DNA of 64,000 bases from Marinobacter aromaticivorans. Lineage in GTDB: Bacteria; Pseudomonadota; Gammaproteobacteria; Pseudomonadales; Oleiphilaceae. The translations under genes were made by a program, and so were the position numbers. Below, piece after piece: positions 29,061 through 38,681 of this stretch; position 1 is the stretch's first letter; each line of letters starts with the position of its first letter. The notes under the pieces were generated by a model that saw only the letters and a list, made by a program, of their open reading frames with translations, did no database searches and was not told the DNA's origin. The stretch is from positions 1-64,000 of the forward strand of contig NZ_NIHD01000007.1 in the NCBI RefSeq assembly GCF_002806975.1. The letters run 5' to 3'.

Positions 29061-29776
29061 ACCTGGCCTTACTGTTTGATGAGGACTTCGTGGCGCCCGA
29101 CCGTGTGGTGCTGCGGGGCCGCCGCCTTGCGCACATCCGATCTGTACTGGGTGCAAACACAGGCGACCGGCTTCCGGTTGGCCGTGTCAATGGCCTGATG
29201 GGACTTGGCGAGGTGCTGAGCCTCACGGATTCTGAAGCTGAACTGAGCGTCACTCTGGACCAGCCACCACCACCCCCGCTCCCTCTTACGCTGATCCTGG
29301 CCATGCCCCGGCCCAAAATGTTCCGCCGTATCCTGCAAACCAGCGCAACCCTGGGCATCAAGGACATCTGGCTGATCAACAGTTACAAGGTGGAAAAAAG
29401 CTTCTGGCAGACGCCCTGGCTGTCGGATGACAACCTTCGGGAAAACCTGACCCTGGGGCTGGAGCAGGCAAAAGATACGAAGATGCCGGGCGTACATATC
29501 CGCAAGCTGTTCAAACCCTTCGTGGAAGATGAACTGCCCGCCCTGCTACACGGTAAGGAGGCTCTGGTTGCGCATCCCGGCACGTCTGCGCCCTGCCCCA
29601 CACACCTGAACAGGCCCACCGCATTGTGTATCGGCCCCGAAGGCGGCTTCACGCCCTACGAAGTAGGCAAGCTGGAGGAAGCGGGCTGTCAGAGTGTTCA
29701 CCTGGGGCCACGTATTCTTCGGGTGGAAACGGCAGTTCCCGTTCTCGTTAGCCGGTTATTTGACGCCTGCCTCTGA
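29057..29776 (+). CDS. rsmE: 16S rRNA m3U1498 methyltransferase RsmE
   Basis: A 239-residue SPOUT-class methyltransferase. The knot region is [14 protein letters not shown] near residue 190 and [19 protein letters not shown] at the C-terminus. The N-terminal PUA-like part includes [24 protein letters not shown] in its expected place. It methylates U1498 in 16S rRNA. Follows tatC with a 4-bp overlap and overlaps the convergent DUF808 gene by 21 bp. Confidence 0.95.
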   Translation: MNLALLFDEDFVAPDRVVLRGRRLAHIRSVLGANTGDRLPVGRVNGLMGLGEVLSLTDSEAELSVTLDQPPPPPLPLTLILAMPRPKMFRRILQTSATLGIKDIWLINSYKVEKSFWQTPWLSDDNLRENLTLGLEQAKDTKMPGVHIRKLFKPFVEDELPALLHGKEALVAHPGTSAPCPTHLNRPTALCIGPEGGFTPYEVGKLEEAGCQSVHLGPRILRVETAVPVLVSRLFDACL

Positions 29777-30682
29777 TCTGGCCGCCCACATCCGCAACAA
29801 TGGTGTCAGTACCGCCACCAGCAGCGCTCCTGCCAGCAAACCGAACAGACCATTTGCCATGGTTGGGATCAGCAGGGTAGACAGACCCCCAAAATCGGCG
29901 GCAAAAGCCTCGATAGCGTGGTAGATCGGCGGTATCCCGTGTACCAGAATGCCACCACCCACCAGGAACATGGCTATCGTGCCTACAATGGCCAGGGTTT
30001 TCATCAGATACGGCGCGAGCCAGAGGATGCCACGGCCGACCCGCCGGGCCAGTGCACTGTCTCTCTGGGTCAAATAAAGACCGCCGTCATCCAGCTTTAC
30101 GATACCCGCAACCAAACCGTATACGCCGACCGTAATCATCACGGCGACCACGGCCAGCACCACAAACTGCACGCCTATACTCTCTGCCGTTACCACGCCA
30201 AGGGTGATGGCGATAATTTCTGCCGAGAGAATGAAATCCGTGCGGATAGCACCCTTGATCTTGCGCCTTTCCACAACCCTGAGATCCACGTCAGGCTGTT
30301 TTAATGCCTCAAGCAGCTCTTTCCTGCGCTGTGCATCTTCCTCATCGTGGAACAACTTATGAGCCAGCTTCTCAGCGCCTTCAAAGCACAGAAAGGCACC
30401 GCCAAGCATCAACAAGGGTGTAACCAGCCAGGGCACAAAAAAACTGATTGCCACAGCCGCCGGCACCAGTATGGCCTTGTTCGCGAACGAGCCTTTGGCG
30501 ACAGACCAAACCACGGGTAACTCCCGCGCTGCTCTTACACCGGTTACCTGTTGCGCGTTCAGGGCAAGGTCATCCCCCAGCACGCCAGCGGTTTTTTTGG
30601 CAGCCGCTTTCGTCATCATGGAGATATCGTCAAGAATTGTCGCGATGTCATCAAAAAGAGCGAGCAGACTGGTTCCTGCCAT
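29756..30682 (-). CDS. DUF808 family membrane protein, YedI-like
   Basis: A 308-residue membrane protein of the DUF808/YedI family. The N-terminus [38 protein letters not shown] (see [13 protein letters not shown] and [12 protein letters not shown]) is the family signature, followed by [16 protein letters not shown] and several hydrophobic helices. Function is unknown in all relatives I know. Convergent with rsmE (21-bp overlap) and divergent from the thioredoxin-like gene. Confidence 0.9.
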   Translation of the reverse strand: MAGTSLLALFDDIATILDDISMMTKAAAKKTAGVLGDDLALNAQQVTGVRAARELPVVWSVAKGSFANKAILVPAAVAISFFVPWLVTPLLMLGGAFLCFEGAEKLAHKLFHDEEDAQRRKELLEALKQPDVDLRVVERRKIKGAIRTDFILSAEIIAITLGVVTAESIGVQFVVLAVVAVMITVGVYGLVAGIVKLDDGGLYLTQRDSALARRVGRGILWLAPYLMKTLAIVGTIAMFLVGGGILVHGIPPIYHAIEAFAADFGGLSTLLIPTMANGLFGLLAGALLVAVLTPLLRMWAARSEAGVK

Positions 30683-30831
30683 GGCACTGGGTTCCCGGGA
30701 GTTTTGGTGGAGGATCGGGCGAGTGTATCCGAAACCCGATTCACCAGAAACCTGTGCGGCAACGACAGTTTTAAGACTTCCTTAAGAATTGTTCCATAGA
30801 CTGGCTTCAGCACTAACCTGGAGTCTTGCCC

Positions 30832-31353
30832 ATGGGTCTTTTTGCAACACTCGTTTTTCGCAAGGTCGCTGTCATGGTCGCGGCACTTTTCTGCACAGCT
30901 CTCGTCAGCATGTCTGCCTTTGCCCTGGACACAGAACCCGCACCCGACGTGAATCTGCCAACAAGAGACGGCAAGGTCAGCCTGTCGGAACTTCGCGGCA
31001 AAGTTGTGCTACTGGATTTCTGGGCCTCCTGGTGCGGCCCCTGCCGCCAATCCTTCCCCTGGATGAACGAGATGCAGGCCAAATACGGGAGCCAGGGTTT
31101 TGAGGTAGTGGCCATCAATGTCGATCAGAAAGCGGAAGCCGCTGCAAAGTTTCTGAGCCAGGTGCCGGCGGCTTTTACCATCGCCTACGATCCCGAAGGC
31201 AAAACCCCAGAGGCGTATAACGTTATGGGCATGCCAAGTGCTTATCTTATTGATCGAAATGGTGATATCCACAGCCAGCACATTGGTTTCCATAATGACC
31301 GGAAAGATTCCTATGAGGCAGAGATTCAAAGCCTCCTGCGCGCCCGGAACTGA
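30832..31353 (+). CDS. Exported TlpA/ResA-like thioredoxin
   Basis: A 173-residue protein with an N-terminal signal segment (VAVMVAALFCTALVSMSAFA) and a thioredoxin fold with the active site DFWASWCGPC near residue 62, GFEVVAINVDQ and the cis-Pro in MGMPSAYLID. It reduces or isomerises disulphides or haem-site Cys on the periplasmic side. ATG 30832 is chosen over TTG 30826 because GGAG lies 8 bases upstream. It heads a cluster with a DUF4266 lipoprotein, a DUF3570 barrel and ApbE, suggesting a shared redox job outside the cytoplasm. Confidence 0.9.
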   Translation: MGLFATLVFRKVAVMVAALFCTALVSMSAFALDTEPAPDVNLPTRDGKVSLSELRGKVVLLDFWASWCGPCRQSFPWMNEMQAKYGSQGFEVVAINVDQKAEAAAKFLSQVPAAFTIAYDPEGKTPEAYNVMGMPSAYLIDRNGDIHSQHIGFHNDRKDSYEAEIQSLLRARN

Positions 31354-31397
31354 CCCTGAGCCCTTGACTACGCTGAACCGGATACGAGGACCAGAAA

Positions 31398-31661
31398 ATG
31401 CCCGATAGCCACTTGTTTTACCGCTCCCGCAGACAAACCCGAAATGCTCTGACACTTGCCACATTTCTCACTGCAACAGTACTTACAGCCGGCTGCAGCA
31501 ATCTGGGAGTAAAGCCCTGGGAACGGGACCTCCTTGCAGACCCGGACATGCAGTTAACGGTTTCCGGTGTCGACGCCGGCCTGGATGATCACATTTATTT
31601 CAGCAAGGAAGCGTCCAGTGGCGGGCGCGGTTTTGGTGGAGGTGGCTGCGGATGCAACTGA
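31398..31661 (+). CDS. DUF4266 small lipoprotein
   Basis: An 87-residue protein with a signal peptide ending in a lipobox (TVLTAGC, Cys about residue 32). A short DUF4266-type core follows (LGVKPWERDLLADPDMQL, then DHIYFSKEASSGG) and a Gly/Cys tail GGRGFGGGGCGCN. The terminal CGC could bind a metal or form a disulphide accessible to the thioredoxin-like neighbour. Its last 10 bases overlap the next gene. DUF4266, DUF3570 and ApbE genes are recurrent neighbours, so it is probably part of that module. Confidence 0.85.
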   Translation: MPDSHLFYRSRRQTRNALTLATFLTATVLTAGCSNLGVKPWERDLLADPDMQLTVSGVDAGLDDHIYFSKEASSGGRGFGGGGCGCN

Positions 31662-33013
31662 ATAATAACAGCAACAGTAGTAGCAAAAGCCGACCGGTGG
31701 GCCGTGCCCTGGCCGCAGCCACCTGCGCCCTGCTTGGGGTGCAGGCAACAGGCAGTCTGGCCAAGGGGCAGCCCGGAGAGTGGGATGTGGAAACCGCTCT
31801 GCTGGTGTATTCCGAAGCCGATGACCGGGTTCAGGCCGCAGAGCCGGTTATCAGTGCCACCCGTAACTTCGATGGTGAACGCAAACTGAACCTGAAGCTG
31901 GTTGCCGATACCCTTACCGGCGCATCGCCTTCCGGTGCGACGCCCAGTGAACTGCCGCAAACCTTCACCACTCCCTCCGGTAATGGCAGCTACCAGATCG
32001 CACCCCGAGAGGCGCCTCTGGATGACACGTTCAAAGATACCCGGGTTGCCATTTCCACCAATTGGGAAGCCCCGATTAACCGGGATTACGCCTACAGCCT
32101 GGGTGCCTACGGCTCCAGAGAATACGACTACATTTCCACCGCGGTAAACGGCACCCTGTCCCGCTATCTTGACAACAAGAACACCACATTAACCGGTGGG
32201 CTGTCTCTGGGGTTGGATCTGGTGGACCCTGTGGGGGGCGCCCCCGTGGGGCTGTCACGGATGCCGCTGAGCAACAACAAAAGCCAGGCCGATTTCGACC
32301 AGGAGTTTGCCGCAACCCGCGAAAGCGATGACAGCAAAACGGTGATTGATGCCCTGTTCGGCGTCACTCAGGTGATCAACCGCCAAATGCTGATGCAGTT
32401 TACTTATGGCCTCAGCTACTCCAGCGGTTACCTCACGGACCCCTATAAAATTCTCAGCGTGATTGATGACGCCAGCGGTGCCAATTATGGCGGGAACCTG
32501 ATAGGCGACGACGGCAATCCGGTGTACCTCTATGAGCAACGGCCCGACACCCGGCTGAAGCAATCGCTGTACTGGCAAACCAAATACATGCTCGGCAACG
32601 GGGATATCGTGGATGGTTCCTACCGGTTCATGATCGACGACTGGGGCATTACCTCCCATACTCTTGACCTGAAATACCGGTGGCGGCTGGGCAAGAGCTA
32701 CCTGGAGCCCCACGTCCGTTACTACCTGCAATCCGAAGCAGACTTCTACAAGCGCTACCTCACTGCCAGCGAGTACAATGCCGGCGCACCGGTTATGACG
32801 GAAGCCAGCGCAGATTACCGGCTGGGTGAGATGACCGGCCTGACCTTTGGTGCAAAATGGGGCTATCGCTTTGACGACGATCGCGAGCTGGCAGTGCGGG
32901 CGGAATATCTGACCCAGACCAACGACGGTGACCAGGGTTTTGGCAGCCTGGCCAGCCAGGATCTGTACCCGGATACCAATGCCATGTGGCTTCAGCTCAG
33001 CTATAGTTTCTGA
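31652..33013 (+). CDS. DUF3570 outer-membrane-like protein with ApbE flavinylation motif
   Basis: A 453-residue DUF3570 protein. After a signal-type region (ALAAATCALLGVQATGSLA) come alternating beta-strand segments, and it ends in MWLQLSYSF with a terminal Phe, as outer-membrane barrels do. Residues 86-92 read DTLTGAS, an exact match to the Dxx[S/T]GA[T/S] motif that ApbE uses to attach FMN covalently, at Thr89. An ApbE gene lies 64 bp downstream, so I infer this protein is its substrate and carries FMN on the cell surface or periplasm. Overlaps DUF4266 by 10 bp. Confidence 0.88.
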   Translation: MQLNNNSNSSSKSRPVGRALAAATCALLGVQATGSLAKGQPGEWDVETALLVYSEADDRVQAAEPVISATRNFDGERKLNLKLVADTLTGASPSGATPSELPQTFTTPSGNGSYQIAPREAPLDDTFKDTRVAISTNWEAPINRDYAYSLGAYGSREYDYISTAVNGTLSRYLDNKNTTLTGGLSLGLDLVDPVGGAPVGLSRMPLSNNKSQADFDQEFAATRESDDSKTVIDALFGVTQVINRQMLMQFTYGLSYSSGYLTDPYKILSVIDDASGANYGGNLIGDDGNPVYLYEQRPDTRLKQSLYWQTKYMLGNGDIVDGSYRFMIDDWGITSHTLDLKYRWRLGKSYLEPHVRYYLQSEADFYKRYLTASEYNAGAPVMTEASADYRLGEMTGLTFGAKWGYRFDDDRELAVRAEYLTQTNDGDQGFGSLASQDLYPDTNAMWLQLSYSF

Positions 33014-33077
33014 CAACACCTGATTTACCCGGTGTGCTCCGCCAGACTGTTCTGTTGGCGGGGTGCCTGAGGACGCC

Positions 33078-34013
33078 ATGAACACGATTGCCGTCAGTGC
33101 TGAAGACAACCCTGCCGGACATCCGCTGCCCCGGCTTCTCGGCGGCCAGTCCTCCTGGCAAGGCCGCTTTGAAGCTATGGCCAGCCCCTGCGAGATCCTG
33201 GCGGATGGCGTAACTCGCGAATACGCCGAACGGGCGCTCGCCTATGCCGCCAAGGAAGCCTGGCGTCTGGAACAAAAGTTCTCACGCTACGTTTCCGGCA
33301 ACCCCGTTGACCGGATTAACCGAAGCAGGGGCGAACCGGTTACCGTGGATGAGGAAATGGCGCTGATGCTGGACTACGCCGCCCAGTGCCATGATCTCAG
33401 TGACGGTCGCTTCGATATCACGTCCGGGGTGCTGCGCCGGGCATGGCGCTTTGATGGCAGTGACAACCTTCCTGAACATGAACACACCAGCGCCCTGCTA
33501 AAACTGGTGGGCTGGAACAGGCTTTCCTGGCAGGGCCCGCAACTGACCCTGCCCGCAGGAATGGAAATTGATTTCGGAGGTATCGGCAAGGAGTACGCGG
33601 TAGACCGTGTATTACTGGGCCTCAAACGATCGCTGCCGGAAGGCGGATCCGTTCTGGTGAATTTTGGCGGTGACCTGGCCTGCAGCGGGCCCAGAACCAA
33701 TGGCAAAGCGTGGATAGTGGGGATGGAAGATCACCAGAAGCTGTCGGACAGCAGCGAAACTTTGTCGCTGCACGGCGGCGCTCTGGCAACCAGCGGCGAC
33801 AGCCGCAGGTACCTGCTGAAGAACGGCGTTCGCTACAGTCACATTCTCGACCCACACACGGGCTGGCCGGTGCCGGACGCCCCCCATAGCGTCACGGTCG
33901 CGGCTCCAACCTGCACCTTGGCCGGTATGCTGGCAACTTTCGCCATGCTCCAGGGCGCAGAGGCAGAGCGGTTTCTTGAACAGCAGGATGTCCAGTTCTG
34001 GGTACAGCGCTAA
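33078..34013 (+). CDS. apbE: FAD:protein FMN transferase ApbE
   Basis: A 311-residue ApbE family enzyme that transfers FMN from FAD to a Thr/Ser of target proteins. Visible are the N-terminal FEAMASPCEI, FDITSGVLRRAWRF, the nucleotide-binding MEIDFGGIGKEYAVDRV, VNFGGDLACSG and the closing metal region YSHILDPHTGWPV and CTLAGMLATFAML. There is no clear lipobox or signal in this start; ATG 33078 is used. The likely target is the adjacent DUF3570 protein, which has the modification motif. Confidence 0.92.
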   Translation: MNTIAVSAEDNPAGHPLPRLLGGQSSWQGRFEAMASPCEILADGVTREYAERALAYAAKEAWRLEQKFSRYVSGNPVDRINRSRGEPVTVDEEMALMLDYAAQCHDLSDGRFDITSGVLRRAWRFDGSDNLPEHEHTSALLKLVGWNRLSWQGPQLTLPAGMEIDFGGIGKEYAVDRVLLGLKRSLPEGGSVLVNFGGDLACSGPRTNGKAWIVGMEDHQKLSDSSETLSLHGGALATSGDSRRYLLKNGVRYSHILDPHTGWPVPDAPHSVTVAAPTCTLAGMLATFAMLQGAEAERFLEQQDVQFWVQR

Positions 34014-34036
34014 GCCTTTTAACCCCTCTTGACCGC

Positions 34037-35260
34037 TTAGCCTCTCAACCCCATGGCTTCAGCAGCAATCCGGCTTTTTACCGGCGCCAGCCCGTCAAGC
34101 CAGCGCATGCCGGTATTTCTCAGCCACCTCAGTGGCAGCTCATCACGGCCAAACAGCTGTTTGAAGCCCTCCATAGCCAACATCATGGCCAGGTTCTCGC
34201 CTTTGCGGCGCCGCTGATAGCGCGCCAGAACCAGCTCATGAGCCGGGTTCAAACCGCTGCTCCTGGCGCTAGCCAGCTCTTCAAGCAACACCCGGACATC
34301 GCCGTACCCGAGATTGGCGCCCTGGCCCGCAAGAGGGTGAATGGTGTGGGCAGCGTCCCCCACCAGCGCAAAACCGGGTGCGATATAGTCTTTGGCATGG
34401 CGTTGCCGCAGCGGGAAGGCAAAGCGCCTGGACACCGCTTCAATAGTGCCAAGTTCTCTTTCGATCGCCTGTTCAAGCTCTGCCGTAAAGGTGGCATCAT
34501 CCAGAGCCATCAGGCGGCGCGCTTCTTCGGTGTCCTGGGACCAGACAATGGAGCAGAAATGCTCGTCTCCGCTTTCCGTTGCCAGCGGCAAAAACGCCAG
34601 GGGGCCGGTTTGCGAGAACCGCTGCCAGGCAGTGTACCGGTGGCTTTGGGCCGTGCGCACGGTGCACACGATGGCCTGCTGGTCGTAATCCCATTCACGG
34701 GTAGGCAGCCCCACCCACTGGCGCAGGCGAGAGTTGGCGCCATCGGCGGCAATTAAAAGGCGGGCACCGAGTTTGCGGCCATCGGCAAGCTCGATGCTGC
34801 GCTGGTCGCCATCCCCGGCACAACCGGTAACCTGCACACCATCAATCAATTCCACCTCGCTGGTTTCCACGATCCCGAACAGCGCCCGAACCAGGCTACG
34901 GTTTTCTACGATGGTACCAAGGGCTCGAGCCTGCAGTTCGGCCGCATCAAAGTGGATGCGCCCGGTGCCGTCACCGTCCCAAACGGTCATGCCCTGGTAT
35001 GGGCAGTGACGCCCCCTGGCAACCCCCTGCCAGGCACCCAGGGATTCCAGCAACTGCTGGCTTGCCAAGGAGATAGCGCTGACACGGGGTTCGAAATCCG
35101 CCACGGTTTCAACCGCTGCGGGCGCTTGCAGCAGAGTGGCACGATCACCGCCTTCTACCAGGCCAACCTGCCAACCCTGTCGGGACAAGCCAAGGGCCAG
35201 GGCAGTGCCTGTCATGCCGCCGCCCACTACAAGAATATCGAACACCCTGGTATCGCTCAT
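34037..35260 (-). CDS. ubiI: Ubiquinone hydroxylase UbiI/VisC-like FAD monooxygenase
   Basis: A 407-residue flavoprotein monooxygenase of the UbiH/UbiI/UbiF group. It has the FAD Rossmann motif ILVVGGGMTGTALALGL, the mid-protein LLIADGANSRLRQ with the DG motif, and the second FAD site FALVGDAAHTIHPLAGQGANLGYGD. These enzymes hydroxylate the ubiquinone ring. It overlaps ubiH by 4 bp and matches the ygfB-pepP-ubiH-ubiI order of E. coli, which supports the ubiI name over ubiF. Confidence 0.9.
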   Translation of the reverse strand: MSDTRVFDILVVGGGMTGTALALGLSRQGWQVGLVEGGDRATLLQAPAAVETVADFEPRVSAISLASQQLLESLGAWQGVARGRHCPYQGMTVWDGDGTGRIHFDAAELQARALGTIVENRSLVRALFGIVETSEVELIDGVQVTGCAGDGDQRSIELADGRKLGARLLIAADGANSRLRQWVGLPTREWDYDQQAIVCTVRTAQSHRYTAWQRFSQTGPLAFLPLATESGDEHFCSIVWSQDTEEARRLMALDDATFTAELEQAIERELGTIEAVSRRFAFPLRQRHAKDYIAPGFALVGDAAHTIHPLAGQGANLGYGDVRVLLEELASARSSGLNPAHELVLARYQRRRKGENLAMMLAMEGFKQLFGRDELPLRWLRNTGMRWLDGLAPVKSRIAAEAMGLRG

Positions 35261-36540
35261 TCCTTATCGCTCGTTGCAGGCCCATTGATAACCGCACGAC
35301 GCCCGCCGGTGCCCATGGCTTTGCGCGCAAACAGGCGCTTGGCACCGGGCAGCAGATCCAGGCCCACCAGCCCGGCGTCCCGCGCCGCGGCTACCGGTGC
35401 CAGTGAGTGCCCGAAAATGCGGATCAGTGAATCCGAGAACTGCACAGTTTGCTGCCAATCCGGGCGATGCAGCGCCTGATAGCGGCGCAAAATCTGAAAG
35501 TCTCCCGGTGAGCGGCCCTGTTCAGCCGCCAGACGGAACTGCTCCACCAGCGTCATCAACCCCCGCAGCGCCAGATTGAAGCCCTGCCCGGCAACCGGGT
35601 GCAGAGCATGTGCCGCATTACCCACAAGCGCCACACCCGGCCTTACCGGCTCATCCACGGTGGTCAGGGTCAGCGGGTAGTGGTTGCATTCACCTATGCG
35701 GGTAAACCGGCCCAGGCGCCAACCGAAGCGATCCTGAAGTCGCCGGCATTTGTCGCTGTCCGGCATGGCCAGGACCTCTTCAAGCTCCTGATCGTTCAGC
35801 GTCCATACCAAGGCGGACTGGTGGCCTGCGCGGGAAGGTGAACCATGGGGCAAGAGTGCCATGGGGCCGGCATCGGTAAAACGTTCAAATGCGGTGAACC
35901 CATGGCTGTCACTGGTGGTCACGTTGGCAATCAGCGCGTTCTGATTGTAGCCATGGTGGTCAGGCTGGAAGCCGAGTTTTTCCCGCAGACCGGATCGGCC
36001 ACCGTCGGCAACAATCAGGCAGTGTGCCTTCAGGGTGCTGATGGCATCGCCGGTCTTCAGGTTAACGCTCACGCCCTGTTCGGAGGGCGTCATATCGACG
36101 ATCTCAGCCGGTGCCTGCCATTGTACGTCGGTTGCCAGCAACTCCCGCATCAGGCACAGGCCCATCCAGCGATTATCCACCACATAGCCGAGAGCCTGCT
36201 GTCTGAATGTACTGGCATCCAGGCGGGTAGCGCCGAACCGGCCCCGGTCAGACACATGAATGCGCTTGATAGGCGTTGCATGCTCTGATAACCGTTGCCA
36301 CAACCCGAGCTCTTCAAAAATCATCCGGGAACCCCAGGCCAGCGCGGTGGAGCGGGCATCATAACTGGGCTGGTAGGATGCCGGCAGGGCATCGGCAGAC
36401 AGCGGAAAAACCTCTGCCACCGTAACTCTCAGGCCTGGCACAGCCCTGGCAAGCGCCAGGGCCAGTGTGGCTCCGGCAAGCCCGCCACCGGCAATGATTA
36501 CATCGGTATCGCAGGTATCTGAGGTATCGGAGTGTGTCAC
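35257..36540 (-). CDS. ubiH: 2-octaprenyl-6-methoxyphenol hydroxylase UbiH
   Basis: A 427-residue FAD monooxygenase with VIIAGGGLAGATLALAL, LIVADGGRSGLREKLG and VALVGNAAHALHPVAGQGFNLALRG. Gene order (pepP upstream, ubiI downstream) marks it as UbiH. Note that the usual GDAAH in the second FAD motif is GNAAH here, which some UbiH proteins share. 4 bp separate it from pepP, and it overlaps ubiI by 4 bp. Confidence 0.93.
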   Translation of the reverse strand: MTHSDTSDTCDTDVIIAGGGLAGATLALALARAVPGLRVTVAEVFPLSADALPASYQPSYDARSTALAWGSRMIFEELGLWQRLSEHATPIKRIHVSDRGRFGATRLDASTFRQQALGYVVDNRWMGLCLMRELLATDVQWQAPAEIVDMTPSEQGVSVNLKTGDAISTLKAHCLIVADGGRSGLREKLGFQPDHHGYNQNALIANVTTSDSHGFTAFERFTDAGPMALLPHGSPSRAGHQSALVWTLNDQELEEVLAMPDSDKCRRLQDRFGWRLGRFTRIGECNHYPLTLTTVDEPVRPGVALVGNAAHALHPVAGQGFNLALRGLMTLVEQFRLAAEQGRSPGDFQILRRYQALHRPDWQQTVQFSDSLIRIFGHSLAPVAAARDAGLVGLDLLPGAKRLFARKAMGTGGRRAVINGPATSDKE

Positions 36541-36544
36541 AGGG

Positions 36545-37864
36545 TTAATCCGCCATCAGGGCTTCAATGTCGTCAATGGTCTTGGGCACACCGCTGGTCA
36601 GCACCCGGCACCCTTCTCTGGTAACCACTACATCGTCTTCAATACGGATACCGATGCCACGCCATTTTTCATCCACATCGGTGTTACCCGGTGCGATATA
36701 CAGGCCTGGCTCAACCGTCAGCGCCATGCCCGGCTCCAGCAGACGCCAGGCATCGCCTATTTTGTAGTCGCCCACATCGTGCACATCCAGACCGAGCCAG
36801 TGACCGGTGCGGTGCATGAAGAAGGGCTTGAAGGCTTCGCTGGCAACGGCATCATCAACCGTACCCGACAACAGGCCCAATTCAATCAAACCGCCCGTCA
36901 GTACTTCCAGTGCCGCTTCGTGGGGATGATTCCAGTGATTGCCGGGACGAACCGCCTCTATGGCCGCGTACTGAGCGGCCAGAACCACTTCATAGAGTGC
37001 CCGTTGCTCCGGGCTGAACCTGCCGCTGACCGGGAAGGTGCGGGTAATGTCCGAGGCATAGCATTCCACCTCACAGCCCGCATCGATCAGCACCAGATCA
37101 CCCTCTTTCAGGGGTGCAGTGTTCTCAATGTAATGCAGGATACAGCCATTGGCGCCAGCACCGACAATGGATGGATAGGCCGTGGAGCGGGCACCGTTAT
37201 CCATAAACGTATGAATCAGCTCGGCCTCAAGGTTGTATTCGTAACCACCCTTGCGGGCGCGCTTCATGGCACGGCAGTGGGCTTCGGCACTGATCTGCCC
37301 TGCCCTGGCCATAGCCTTGATTTCATTAGCACTTTTGTAAAGCCTGAGGTCGTGCAGAAGATGCTCCAGCGCCACAAACTCCCCTGGTGGATGGGCACCG
37401 CTTTTGACCTTGCTGCGGATAACCTTCACCCAGTCCATCACCCGGGTATCAAAACCCTGATCCTTGCCCAGCGGGTAATACACCCGGCTGCGACCTTCGA
37501 TCATCCCCGGCAGAATCTCATCGATATCCGCCACCGGGAACGCATCGTCCAGGCCGTAACCTTCTATCGCGCCCTCGGGCCCCACCAGAAATCCATCCCA
37601 GAGTTCCTTTTCAGGGTTTCTTTCTTTGCAAAACAGCACCGACTCGCCATGCTCACGGCCGGGAATCAGGGCCAGCACCGCCTCAGGTTCACCAAAGCCG
37701 GTCAAATACTGGAAATCACTGTCCTGGCGAAACGGATGCAGCACATCCCGGTTACGGACACGCTCCGGAGCAGCCGGAATAATGGCAATACTGTCCGGCG
37801 CCATCCGCTCCATAAGCTTGCGACGGCGCTCGGCAAATTCCTTGACGGGTATAATGGACGGCAT
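36545..37864 (-). CDS. pepP: Xaa-Pro aminopeptidase
   Basis: A 439-residue M24 metallopeptidase removing N-terminal residues before proline. The creatinase N-domain is followed by the pita-bread fold with metal ligands in LIDAGCEVECYASDITRTF (two Asp), HRTGHWLGLDVHDVG (His), the Glu in ALTVEPGLYI and the Glu in GIRIEDDVVVT. ATG 37864 (MPSIIPVKEF) is preferred over 37888. It sits between ygfB and ubiH in the conserved order. Confidence 0.95.
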   Translation of the reverse strand: MPSIIPVKEFAERRRKLMERMAPDSIAIIPAAPERVRNRDVLHPFRQDSDFQYLTGFGEPEAVLALIPGREHGESVLFCKERNPEKELWDGFLVGPEGAIEGYGLDDAFPVADIDEILPGMIEGRSRVYYPLGKDQGFDTRVMDWVKVIRSKVKSGAHPPGEFVALEHLLHDLRLYKSANEIKAMARAGQISAEAHCRAMKRARKGGYEYNLEAELIHTFMDNGARSTAYPSIVGAGANGCILHYIENTAPLKEGDLVLIDAGCEVECYASDITRTFPVSGRFSPEQRALYEVVLAAQYAAIEAVRPGNHWNHPHEAALEVLTGGLIELGLLSGTVDDAVASEAFKPFFMHRTGHWLGLDVHDVGDYKIGDAWRLLEPGMALTVEPGLYIAPGNTDVDEKWRGIGIRIEDDVVVTREGCRVLTSGVPKTIDDIEALMAD

Positions 37865-37890
37865 AGCTTCTCCCGCTTTGTGTGGCATTC

Positions 37891-38490
37891 TCAGTGCAGC
37901 GTTGGCGCTTGTGGCGCCGGCTTTTCCGGGGGATTGAATTCCGTGAATACGGCCAGGGCCCCGAGCCGGATGTATTCCGTTATTTCCACCAGTTGCTGTT
38001 CACTTTCCTGATCCGACTCCTGATCTTCCGAAACCTGGCTGATGGCCACCATATCTTCGATCAGTTCGCGGATTTCATCTGGCGCCTCCCCCAGAGACTC
38101 CCCGGCAGACATGGCCATACCCTCCAGAAAACCCCGCACCCAGGCCACCAGTGCTTCGAGGCGCTGATCGAGCGCATAGTCGTCATCGGGCAACAGAGGG
38201 TGAAAGCTCATATCAGCGGACTTCAGAAACACCAGCGTTTGCTCGTAAGCTTCTTTCATAAAGCCAGACAGCTCATCGGATTCTCCGGCTGCGCTTTCAG
38301 GCAACCCCATGTGCTCGCATACCATCGCCAGCCACTCATCCTCGTCAATGCGTGAACCGGCCGCTAAACGACCACAAAGAGCTCCGTGAAGTTCGGAAGG
38401 ATGGCTGAACGCTTTATGGGTGGCGAAAACGTTGGCCCAGCGTTCAAATTCAGCGGCATAGGCCGCACTGGCAGTGTCGGTTTCTGACAT
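37891..38490 (-). CDS. ygfB: UPF0149 family protein YgfB
   Basis: A 199-residue acidic, helical protein of the UPF0149/YgfB family. It has the conserved SHPSELHGALCGRLAAG opening near residue 30 and LVAWVRGFLEGM plus PDEIRELIEDMVAIS in the C-terminal half. Its role in metabolism is not settled. It is the first gene of the ygfB-pepP-ubiH-ubiI operon. ATG 38490 fits the family better than 38502. Confidence 0.92.
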   Translation of the reverse strand: MSETDTASAAYAAEFERWANVFATHKAFSHPSELHGALCGRLAAGSRIDEDEWLAMVCEHMGLPESAAGESDELSGFMKEAYEQTLVFLKSADMSFHPLLPDDDYALDQRLEALVAWVRGFLEGMAMSAGESLGEAPDEIRELIEDMVAISQVSEDQESDQESEQQLVEITEYIRLGALAVFTEFNPPEKPAPQAPTLH

Positions 38491-38641
38491 GAACCAAGAC
38501 ATTCCTGTGTTGTGGAGTTAGGCGTCTATCCTAGCATTCAGGCGCGTTCAAGACACTCTTGAGACACTCTCAACAAATTCCCAAAGCCGTCGCCCGAGGT
38601 AAAGGGGAGCGCCCTGTTGATTTTCACGGGATATAATAAGA

Positions 38642-38657
38642 ATATGTTATAACATAT
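38642..38657. promoter_or_regulatory. 16-bp palindrome, candidate Zur operator
   Basis: ATATGTTATAACATAT at 38642-38657 is a perfect palindrome 24 bp upstream of the DUF2796 start. The GTTATAAC core resembles the TGTTATA half-sites of Zur boxes in gammaproteobacteria, though the spacing between half-sites is shorter than the E. coli consensus. A zinc-responsive promoter is expected for this gene family. Confidence 0.6.
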
Positions 38658-38681
38658 CATTACCCGTTTAAGGACAACCTG

